Positions 14,162 to 24,265 of a stretch of 64,000 nucleotides of DNA are shown in pieces. The position numbers and the translations under genes were made by a program. Numbering within the stretch: position 1 is the stretch's first letter; every line of letters starts with the position of its first letter. Source of the DNA: Gibbula magus (taxonomy: Eukaryota; Mollusca; Gastropoda; Trochida; Trochidae); the NCBI GenBank assembly GCA_936450465.1, contig OW388304.1:10820708-10884707 (forward strand), in the 5' to 3' direction. The notes below the pieces were generated by a model. The model searched no databases. It had not been told where the DNA came from and worked only from the letters and a program-made list of their open reading frames with translations.

Positions 14162-14227
14162 ACGGACGGATGGACGGACGGATGGACGGACGGACGGACG
14201 GACGGACGGACGGATGGACGGACGGAC
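14162..14227. repeat. (ACGG)n microsatellite
   Basis: GGACGGACGGACGG with ATGG interruptions, at the right side of element 2. A shorter relative lies at 9,773-9,800. Confidence 0.95.
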
Positions 14228-14560
14228 GCCGGACGCCATGCCATGCCTTAAGCCCATCGGGCCTTTCAGGCCTGATGAGCTAAAAAATTCACCTCTGGAT
14301 AGGTCAACCAATTTTAGCATGTTCATATTGGTATACAGTTTGATGCATGTTATTAGTTCCTCAAACTGTGAAATGTGTCGATGTATTATGGGGTAAAAAA
14401 ACATTTAAGAAGAATAGTATCCGTTTCCTTCATATATACGAAACAATCAGAGAAATTAAACTGCAGGGTAAAACAGGACGTTTAGCATGCGCTTTGACAT
14501 CTTGGATATCAACCTTCAATAGTATATACACATTACACACTATATAATACATGTAATGCA

Positions 14561-14692
14561 TATATAGACATCGGTATAGACATTCTCTTTCCACAGAGGT
14601 TACTCCCTTCAGATGTCCGATCCCAACGTTAGGATCAGCAATCTGAAGGGAGTAACCTCTGTGGGAGAGCATGTCTATACTGATGTCTATAT
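14561..14692. mobile_element. 132-bp hairpin MITE (same core as 10.0 kb)
   Basis: Near-perfect inverted repeat: TAGACATCGGTATAGACAT...CCACAGAGGTTACTCCCTTC pairs with GAAGGGAGTAACCTCTGTGG...ATGTCTATACTGATGTCTA, with a roughly 30-bp loop. The CCACAGAGGTTACTCCCTTC core is shared with the hairpin at 10.04 kb. Confidence 0.85.
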
Positions 14693-16949
14693 AAAAGTTG
14701 TCAAAAGACTTTCTGGTATAGCCAATACAGTTAAGTTACAAGAGACGTAAAGTATTCTCTTGCTGCCTATATCAAATACATTTTAAGCGGTATGGTTTTA
14801 TATTATCCCATTATATTTTTATCACACATCTAAAAATATGAAATATTACATGGTGTTTTTCAGAATTGCTAATATCAAGCTTGCATAAACATAACTTTAC
14901 ACAACATGTAAATTATATTCAGACAATACGCCTTTATGTCGTGTTAATGTAGATATATGCATGTTCACGTACGTCTGACATATATACAAGAAGGGGTCAG
15001 TTAAACAAAGCCTTATTAAATCAAGAGCAACGCTAGACAATGCGTAAAAAACACGACCCTTTGCCACTATCTTAATCAACTTCATCCTAGCATCCCGAGT
15101 TTTGTGTTCAAATGAGTATTAAGAGTTAGTCAGTTGGGACTAAAAGACCGATATGAAAAGTGTTCCGTTTACATCGCAGCTATACGTAATAATACAAGGC
15201 AAAATCCTACGGCACTAATGTATGTGTGTGTTGCAGAGAAGCCTGCGCGCATTGGTTGAAATTAGCGAATGATATGGGTGATACTGCTTTCGAATTTCAA
15301 TGTTCCATACACATGTGATAAAATTCGGATATTCTTTGATAGAATTATTTTGACTCCTTAAGCTTTTACGACTGAGACAAACATCGTTTTTTTTATTTAA
15401 TCAACAAGTGTAGAAGCGAGCACAACCCCGCTTCCAAATATAGTTTAAGGTGATTGAAAATAGCACAGCTGTGGGAAGGACTAACATGTGTTATGTTGAA
15501 TGAATATGGAATGTACAGTTCCGGAGATAACTGTAAAGTCATGTTTGTATTGAAACCGCAAAAAAGAAATTCAGAAAAAGGTCTAACCCTCAAAAGGCAC
15601 ATCTAGGCACCATGGTTGACATGTGTATGAAGTTAGGTGTAGCTGGAAGGTGGTGTAGATTGGGAGATAAGTTCCGCACAATATAACTTCCTCACAGAGT
15701 CACTGTATTGGTCACGTTTCCATGGAAACCGCCAAAAGTAAAATTCAGAAATCCGTCTAATCCTCAAAAGGCACAACTAGAGATCATGGCTAACATGTGT
15801 AGCAAATTTGGTAAAGCTAGAATGTGCAATTTGAGAGATATGATCCGCACAAAGTTTTGTGACGGACGGACAGACGGACAGACGGACAGTATGGACGCTA
15901 TATACCCCCGATTACGCTGTAAGGCGTGGGTATAATAAGATGATGTTGTCTTTGAATGAACGTAATTTAAGTCGTCAAAATATTAGCGAAATTTTCAATC
16001 ATATGATCTTTAAAATTGATGTAATCGAAGTCAGAAAGATGTGAAGATAGTGGTCCATAGCTCTATAATAATACATGGTTTTGCGGAAACTGGGTTATGC
16101 CTGTTCAACTTATTGAATGACTTCCGATTCTTCTCTTGACGTCACCAATCCCATCTATGCCATCAGGGTATTGCAGACAGACAGAGTATTTTATTTGAGT
16201 CTAACCTTGTACATATATTATGCATACCATATAAAATGTTGATAAATATATACAAGCCACTCCTTCTGGAGTTATGAGAGACTATGTTAAGACAAAAGCA
16301 TATATACATAACTATAACATTGTAATTGCATGTTTGGAACCATGTATGGTCCCGCAGCACGAGTGTTCGAGGGAGGGAACCAAATATTGCATTCTAAGGG
16401 TTAAGAATTACGAATGAGATAAATAAAATTATATATTAAACATATGTAAGACCGTAATGGGGTAACATACTTTGACATGTTGATATATACTCACAACAAT
16501 ATGTTTCGGAATTGGCTGTCAATTGTATACAAAACATTTATCACATTTCTTTTAATATAAAATGCATGATGGAAGTGACCTTAGAGAAGGTCAGTCGAGG
16601 GTGTTACCATAACGTCCCATAGCCTCTTGTATTATTCAAGTATGATATTGATACACAAGTGTGAAAACATGGTGTTATACCCGCTCCATGTTTGCTATAC
16701 CTACGTGATAAGACTCTGTATAACTTAGACCTAGTAACAACCCAATAAAAAGGGCTCGAGTCAACAAAGCCGTGTTTGACCGGCAAACTCGAGCAAATAT
16801 ACCTACCCTGTGAGTAGCCGCGGGTCACCGCAAGCAGCTTAGTCTAATTATCATGGGCTTTTTACCAGTCTGATATCACCTGCACGTACAGACTCACATG
16901 TAGAGAAACCGAATTCTCGTATAATTTCATCACAGAATGTCTGGACATA
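14693..16949. other. Intergenic, repeat-bearing, no gene seen
   Basis: Contains the duplicated repeat at 15,535-15,935. Otherwise AT-rich and featureless. Confidence 0.5.
15535..15935 (+). repeat. Imperfect tandem pair ending in a GACGGACAGACGG tract
   Basis: Two roughly 170-bp imperfect copies share GGCACATCTAG/GGCACAACTAG, ACATGTGTA and GATAAGTTCCGCACA/GATATGATCCGCACA. The second runs into GACGGACAGACGGACAGACG and then CTATATACCCCCGATTACGC and GCGTGGGTATAATAA, a self-complementary end. Probably a dispersed mobile element. Confidence 0.6.
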
Positions 16950-17081
16950 CTGCAGTGCAGCTTTCCAATGCAAGGCATAACTCTTGCCAGTCTCCATTAC
17001 TGGCTGATTTAGGCCTTGGTTAAATTAGCCAGTAATGCAGACTGGCAAGAGTTATGCCTTGCGTTTGGAAGTTGACTGCAG
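16950..17081. mobile_element. 132-bp near-perfect hairpin element
   Basis: CTGCAG...CAAGGCATAACTCTTGCCAG and CATTACTGGCT pair with AGCCAGTAATG and CTGGCAAGAGTTATGCCTTG...CTGCAG around a loop of about 20 bp. A foldback or MITE, unrelated in sequence to the 10.0 and 14.6 kb hairpins. Confidence 0.85.
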
Positions 17082-17399
17082 TGTAATTTGAAAATGGGCC
17101 TCTCATGTAGAGAGGATTATGAAATACATTTAGTGTAGTTTATCTTGGTTATTTGCTGGATATATTATACATACTAATAGCATTGTGGCTCCATCAATTT
17201 ATGACATTATGGCATTATGATGAAAAATGACTGTAGTGTCATCTGATGACGGTGGATATTGCAAAATATACTGTCAAACACAGGATTTATAATATTTTCA
17301 CTAGTGAAATACGTCATTTATCGGTTACAATAGCATCTGTATTTTCACTGAGTGAAATACCTTGTTATTCTGCTCAGAGCAATAACACGGTAAATCATA

Positions 17400-17434
17400 T
17401 GACGTCATCGTAACAATGGGATGATATGACGTCA
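17400..17434. promoter_or_regulatory. Pair of palindromic TGACGTCA sites
   Basis: TGACGTCA at 17400-17407 and 17427-17434, both within ATATGACGTCAT. Matches the full CRE/ATF consensus. It may instead be part of a repeat, as the flank has CACTAGTGAAATACGTCATT-like text. No gene is adjacent. Confidence 0.4.
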
Positions 17435-20400
17435 TAAGAAGACCACGATAAAGCAAGGCGACAACGGATGTTCCATTGAGCGTCATTTTAAAACTATACA
17501 CAATTTCTTAAATCTAATCAATAAAACATTTGACATTTCTCGTCGAATATCATGTATATCTCATTTGGCGATGTAGATGCGTTATTCATGGTATTCGACG
17601 AGACATGTCAAATATCCTCAACATATCCAATGGAAGACATTTTCGGGTGATAAATTGATACATTTCGACAGTTCTGAGATCCACTGTCCTGCTTGGTGTG
17701 TTCAGACAGAAATGAGAGCCACGTATGTCCTGGTCGTTCAAATTGTCTATTCATATATACAAATAATTACATGGGAAACATTAATTTTGTCAACTGTGTG
17801 TCTGTGAAATTTAGGTGAAAAACTGTAAGATGTATTGTCCTTGTACTCTAAGCTGAAGTAACATTTCTCGGTTTGTTTCATCTATCGTATAACATACATC
17901 AAAGAGCGAAAAACAATTATTTACTTGTTTATTCTTTTGGATGAGAAAAGAGGAAAACAACATGCATTCTGTAGACGTATACTGCCGTGTGATTTGGTCA
18001 CGCAGGGCGTTTAAATGTCCCTCTTTCTATTTAGTTTACAACATCAAATTTACATTAATTTTCATTATTTAGTTTGGCAACTGTCCTGCATTACACAAGC
18101 CGAAGTTGTTTCTGTAATCCATGGTCCATTTTTTTACACAGAAAATTTCTGTTGAACGAATGTGGAGATCGACAGATGTCCTGGGTTCGTATACCAGACG
18201 TGGTTAAGATTAGGAACGAGTAATGCCAGTAATTTCCAACTTCTAAATGTCACCGAAAGAAGATTGTACAATTGACAAGGAAATATTCCACTTCCACATT
18301 TTAAAACCCGAATAAAGGAATGGTTTAAATCGCATGAGCAAAGACAAAAAATTAAAAATAAGGGGCTAAGTGCCCCTCCTTGACTAGATCCTTATTTGAT
18401 TGGTCAAATACTTCCCATGGACATAAACTGACACTTTTGTTAACTAAGTGGCCAGATGTGTAAGTTATTCGCACATTATTTTTCAAAGAGGCGAATAAAT
18501 AACTTCAGGAACTGGAGGTATGCAAGATAGCATTTTTCGTTTCATCAAGATTTGCACCAAACGGTTATTACAGAAAAACTAATTTATAACACCCTGAGAC
18601 CTATAGATCAAGATCAAAGAGCCTTCAGTTTTGTATGATGTGATAGATAACATCACCTCCTCTCAACAGATATAGCGCCTATAAGTCGAGGTATACAATA
18701 ACCTCCTGCATATGACCTGTGTATGTGGTATACACAAGAGCCTTCCAATGTTTAGTATCAAATCCACAATCTCAATGTTGACAAACTCGTGTAGGGTTCC
18801 AAAATACATACCTAGCACTAGATTTAGATCTTATTTTGTTTGAACTGGGCCGTTCTTTATAATCTGAATGGGATCAAGGCCTCTATACTTACACCGAATG
18901 TAGACATGTAGACAGGGTTGCGGCAAGGAGATGTTTTATTACACAACGTAATGGCGAGCTGCACGCTCTCCTGAGCTCTGACCTACTTTCATATCGATCA
19001 GAAAAATATATTTCGTATCGGTTCGTTTAACGTTAGCTCGTCTGTATCACGCACGGGTCGTGTGATCATTCAACTGTATGGGCCTGGATATAAGTGAAGA
19101 ATACCACTGTTTCAGAATTTAAAAAAACCCAATTGTACTGTTAACCTCAGGTATTTAATTAAATATAGTATAAGGGATAATGATTTATTACTTATTCTTG
19201 TATTATTTTCAGTAAAGGCATGGGATTGCCTATTTTGCATGTTATAAAAATGTTGAACGTACACATTTTGTAAATGAATTTGACAAATGTGTCCATTTTT
19301 AGAAAAGCGTGGATTGCAATAAAAACATGACGAATAGTTATGATGATAACATAGTTGAGAAATAGTATCAGTTTTGATAGAAAATATATGCTGGTATAAT
19401 ATAAATTCAAGCGGGTCCAAAGCATATTTCAAGAGAGAGTTTATTTTTACATTGTGAAATATGTGTCATATTACGTACATCAACTTGGAAATCTGCATTA
19501 ACGTTGAAACGTTTTGACTGGAAAAGAGTTACTTTGTTGATTTTAAAATGAGATTTCTGAAGATAGGATTATTTGGAAATAACGAAATATGACTTGGTTT
19601 CCCTTGATTTAAAGTTGCGAATAACGATCCAATTAAAATGAGCTGGCATTCATCCCACCCTAGAATATCAGCACATAACACAGCATTCTTCAGTCAACAG
19701 TTTCCTTTCAAGTAACCATAAAGCACAACGTTTCTCTTAAGTGGGCAATGATGAAGGCATAAAGAGCGAGTAAGAGGGGCTGATGTAGCAAGTTGAAAGG
19801 AATTGATTCGGAGTTTCTCATCATCGATTGCCCACGTTGATTCATTGGAATGGAAAAACTGTTGCTTCCCATCTCTGTTTATTGCCATGGAAATCAGTCG
19901 GCGTTGTCAATAGACACACTGGGAGAACAATTAATGTACCTGACTGTTGTCGCGCCTCGCTGCTTTTTTATTTATGTTGGAGATGAATATATCGCCCTGA
20001 CGCCGTTTTGTCAGGTAATATTCCATCATAATCCAACCTACAATGGGCGGGGAAATCACCAGCCTGAAACTCCGAGATCGATAACAGAGGACGAATGTCA
20101 TGCATCATAGGGCAAAGCTTGTGCACATCTACTGAGAACATGCCTATCTGTTCTAATATACGCCAGGCTCAGAAGATAAATAAGGGAGCCTTTTTAAAGG
20201 CAATGATAGATGTCTTATTGGGTTATGAACATAATGGAGTTATGATACAGTACCCCCGGAATGACATCGTATCGTATCTACATCTTTTTAAATTTCTTAA
20301 ATGCCACTCAATGTAAATTTGTCTTTAGTCGCCCTTACACCCCACTAGGGCACTAATTTAAATCGTCAGACCGAACCAATTATTTGAGATGTATGTCAAG

Positions 20401-21030
20401 GACATCAAGGACATTAGGCAAGGCTATATTTCTTAACCAGCGCTAGTCTGAATTTTTAGATTCGATTTCCGAATTACTTTATACCGAATTTTAAGAGGAA
20501 TATATATATACTAACTTCAGTAACAAATATTTTTTTCAGGGACCTCTAGTAAATGTGTTTAACACCCTGGCATCCGTTATTTCATTTATTTGTCCCGATG
20601 ACCATTAGAAACTATCGCCGATTAAAGTTCGAGATTGTATGGCCTTTCAAATGAACAGTATTCTCTAACAGCATATACTACCGACGCCTATTAGATGACA
20701 TACAGTTAGCTTTATACGTTGCGTCCTCGCATACCATGCATATCAACGTCTTGTCGTGCACTCAAGCCTAAGTTGAAGAGTCCCTTGTTGAGATGAAAGG
20801 GAGACTGTCAAGCCGACTTGGGAATATGTTGACTGACGTTATACTGCATGTTTGTACATATATGGACTATATTCAGTTAATGGATTTGTGTTTGTCCTGA
20901 ATTTATGAATGTTGTTGCTTGAATTTGAATAGTTACTCGGGAAATAAAATTATCTTGAGCGTGTGCCAACGGTAGGGCTGGACATGTTAGCCATTTTAAG
21001 AAGAGCATGTTCATTGTGGTTCATATTTTA
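17435..21030. other. Intergenic, no gene seen
   Basis: No paired splice sites, domains or strong repeats are recognised. Open frames of 60-106 codons here are on AT-rich DNA and look random. Confidence 0.5.
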
Positions 21031-21031
21031 A

Positions 21032-21091
21032 CCAGTGAGTGAGTGAGTTATTGCGTAACGCCGCTTCGGCAGTACCGCAGCCATTAGCGAT
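21032..21091 (+). repeat. GTGAGTGAGT-headed short repeat
   Basis: AGTGAGTGAGTGAGTTATTG followed by CGTAACGCCGCTTCGGCAGT. Related copies are at 28,495-28,561 and 51,238-51,275. Confidence 0.75.
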
Positions 21092-22679
21092 GAGTATTTT
21101 AACCCGATTCTAACATAATACATGTCCACTGGTTTGTGTGTGATTAGTCCTTGTGAAGATACTTGGTGATAAGTTATACTAGTGATGCCTTCCATGAAAC
21201 TTGGTGGTCAGAGTCAGTTGGTGATGCCATTCAGGACACTTTCGGATGACATTCATAATATTTGCTGACAGTCACACTTGCTGATGCCATTCATTACACT
21301 TTGTAATGACAATCATGACACCAGTTAACCATATGAAAATTATTGAAAACTGTAATCATGTTCAAACCAAAACGTAGACAAGCTTTCAGAATACGGTGAT
21401 TGGTGTTCAAACGTGTCCACATTGAATATATTGATAGTTTCAGAAAATGTTAAAACTCTGCTTACAAGATCCATTTCTCTTTTCCCCGAAACTGTAATTA
21501 CATACTTAGTAGTACTAAATACTACACTATCGTTACTGACACCATTCCAGACCAAGAAAACCAATGTAACAGCTAAATACCTAAATTCCAGAGAATTAAG
21601 CAACTACGCCCCTTCGAATATCTACAGCTGGACAAAATCACATTTTGTGGAAGTCCATTAAACAAGGTGTGTTTTAAAAGTTGACTACCTCCTCACTTCA
21701 AATATTGGTTTTGGGATTTCAAAGCTTGAATGGTATTCAGGCCAACTGGACAGATATCCTAGATCAAAACCGACTGGAAATATTGTACAATATACATCAA
21801 ATTCACAGTTACGTTAACTTGTGAAGCAAAATGTTGTTGATTTGTTGCATGTATAAAAACTGAGATGTTCACTTGGAAGCCAAATCTACACTTATGATTT
21901 ATGATTAAATTATTGTTCTTAAAGGTGCATCCATTGTTTTGTTTTTGGTCACATATGGAAAAAGTTATAAATTGTGTTATTTTATTGAAAAGTACTGACT
22001 GTTGCCGAAAATTGCCATTTTGAGGATTGTCGATTCAGTATACCGACGATATAAAGGTAAAAATATCAATTCCTGATTGAAAACCGGACAATGGAATGCA
22101 AGTGGCACACATCATTTATTCCAAAAAAATATTAAAACTTTTTTATGGCAGACAACTTTTGGTTGATAATGTTTAATATGTCTTATAAGTGCTGTGCATG
22201 TAAATGGGACGTTTAGTTTTGGTTTCTGCATATGTATAATGATGTTGCGTGATTTTGATTGGAAACTAGTAATTATGATATATTTGGCAATTGAAGATGA
22301 ATTTGTAAGTTGAGACAAATTACTGAAATCATCACATTTCGTATATTGGCATGTATTAAACCCAAATAAAATTTTGTAGAACACAATGGATGCATCTTTA
22401 AGACATTGTTGTACTTAAGAACAACCTGTTATATACTCATTAACAAAACTTAAGGACCATCTATAATACTATAAAAATTATATTCATCATAATATCAAAC
22501 AATATCCATTAACAGTGGTCCTTAATGTTTGTTTGTTGAGCATATCTAAAATTCTATCAATCACACAACCACAACATGTTTAACAGTTCTTTCATATACA
22601 TGAGACGACAATGGTAGAATTGAAAAGACAAAATCTATTTTCAATGAATTTATTCTTAACAAAATATATGTATGTGTAT
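21092..22679. other. Flank downstream of the NHERF gene, no gene seen
   Basis: Contains a weak repeat of GATGCCATTCA-like units (21,180-21,310). Otherwise AT-rich. Could hold the end of the NHERF 3' UTR. Confidence 0.45.
22649..22654 (-). terminator. Candidate polyadenylation signal AATAAA for the NHERF transcript
   Basis: Reading the minus strand from the stop codon, this is an AATAAA that would give a 3' UTR of about 1.4 kb. Another lies at 22115-22120. Variant hexamers nearer the stop cannot be excluded, so this is a weak call. Confidence 0.25.
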
Positions 22680-23415
22680 ACATTTGTTCCTGGAATATTT
22701 ATCATACAGGTGAGCAATCAGAAAGAACATGCTCCTGGTATAGTATACAAACTGTAACCCACAACAGAGGGGAGCAGACAATCTGTTACACACCAAGCAG
22801 CGAGTATATAACCTTCGACACACCGTTAGGGAAAGTATACAATCTGAAACATCTTCAAGAATGTGTATACAATCATAACACACCTTGAAAGGTGGATACA
22901 ATTTATAACACACCTTCAAGAATGTGGATACAATTCATAACAAACATTCAAGGGCATACAATTCGTGACACAGCTTAAATCATGTGCAAAAAATTATATC
23001 ATACCATCAAAGAATGTGTATAGAACTTGGGATGAGCTTTACATTTTGCAACACCACGAAGGGAACCGATAAAAGGTAAGGATACAATTTGTATGAATTC
23101 TTAAAAACAAGTAGACAATTGAAACCTTGGAAAGTAAGCATACACTTTGTATGAATTTTACAGGCAAGTAAACGCTGTTAATGACATCTTTGAAAGCACA
23201 TACAAATTGTACACATCTCTCAGGGCAATTTGTAACATCATTGTTGGATGGTGTACACTTTGTATGATAATTTTTAAGGCAAATATATAATTTGTAATAC
23301 ACCTACAAGGACAAATACAGTTCAGGGTCAATATACAATGTGAATGTAACACACAATCTTATATTCCACAGAAGGCAAATATACAATAAGTAACTCACCT
23401 TCAGGGCTAGTATTA
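22680..23415. repeat. Degenerate tandem repeat, units about 30-45 bp
   Basis: Repeated text such as ATACAATTTATAACACACCT and TCAAGAATGTGTATACAA, spaced irregularly. Much diverged. It may fall inside the NHERF 3' UTR. Confidence 0.65.
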
Positions 23416-23882
23416 ATCTGAATCACCATATTGTTATCACATATTGGACGCCAAGTTGCAACATTGTTGTTATTAAGCTTCTTTCAAGTCAAATACAGCT
23501 GGAGCATCTCTGATATATCAAATACTAGCTCTAATTCTCTGCTCTGTACAGGGTATCAAAACATCAACATGGAATGCGTAGAGTTTAGTTCTATAACAAT
23601 GATCCTGATCATTCTTTAACAAGAGATAAAACATGAGCGAGCTCTCTCTAGCCTGCCAGAACATGGCATATTAAGAAAAAACCTTCAAGATAGTGGAATA
23701 TATAACTAGTGTATGTATAGGTGTATATATAGTGTGTGAAACCATCGTAAACATGGTAATCCATTATGATTCAGGTAAAGAAAACTCAAAAGTGGAATGG
23801 CTGGCTTGAATGCTTTCATCGGCTGTTGATATATTGAGTGATGAAGTCCACGGTTGGTCCTCTTGCATGAAGATATCTCTCA

Positions 23883-23976
23883 CATGGAGGTCTGCCTGTG
23901 CGGAGGATCACCCCACTGACAGGTACCCTCATGGAGGTCTGCCTGTACGGAGGATCACCCCACTGACAGGTGCCCT
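23883..23976. repeat. 47-bp exact-period tandem duplication in the NHERF 3' UTR
   Basis: CATGGAGGTCTGCCTGT then CGGAGGATCACCCCACTGAC occurs twice, 47 bp apart, with two mismatches. It lies 59-152 bp downstream of the stop codon on the transcribed strand. Confidence 0.9.
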
Positions 23977-24034
23977 CCTCCACTGGTTATGCTAATTTCT
24001 GATTGGATATTTACAAAATGAAGAGAAGATATGT

Positions 24035-24265
24035 TCACATGCGCTCAAACAATTTGTGCTTCTCAACAAAACCCACGTTAGTTGAGCGAGGATCAGCCTT
24101 CTTTCTTGACTTGAGCCTCTCTTTCATCTCCGCTGCGGTCATTCCAAACACGGGGTCGCCGGTTCCGTTGGCTTGTTTAGGAGCAGGTGTCGGGTCCGGT
24201 TGGCTGACAGGAGCAGGAGTAGGATCGGGCGTTGGCTCAGGAGCAGTGTAGGATGTAACCGTCTC
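24035..24265 (-). CDS. NHERF1: NHERF coding exon 7: ERM-binding C-terminus and stop
   Basis: The acceptor is a good pyrimidine tract, GTCTCTCTCCTGCAG|GAGACG. The exon encodes residues 677-752 and stops at TGA (24037-24035). [19 protein letters not shown] spacer leads to [20 protein letters not shown] (starting near 711) and then [20 protein letters not shown] at the terminus. The basic helix and final LF-hydrophobic stretch correspond to the EBP50 C-terminal ERM-binding segment that docks on the FERM domain of ezrin, radixin and moesin. The protein ends in -FERM, whereas vertebrate NHERF1 ends in -FSNL. No Ser/Thr stands at position -2. Confidence 0.93.
   Translation of the reverse strand, partial: ETVTSYTAPEPTPDPTPAPVSQPDPTPAPKQANGTGDPVFGMTAAEMKERLKSRKKADPRSTNVGFVEKHKLFERM

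Larger units (their letters stand above)
12493..14287 (+). mobile_element. Pearl/Helentron-like non-autonomous element 2
   Basis: The left end TAGAGCCGTGGGCTCTGTAG folds as an AGAGCC/GGCTCT hairpin. The right end CGGGCCTTTCAGGCC then GATGAGCTAA folds as GGCC/GGCC, and AGCTCATC versus GATGAGCT are subterminal inverted repeats. Between them lie degenerate core copies (12.6-12.85 kb), nine 145-bp core repeats, and an ACGG tract (14,162-14,227). Same ends as the 7.6-kb copy. No protein is encoded. Confidence 0.7.
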
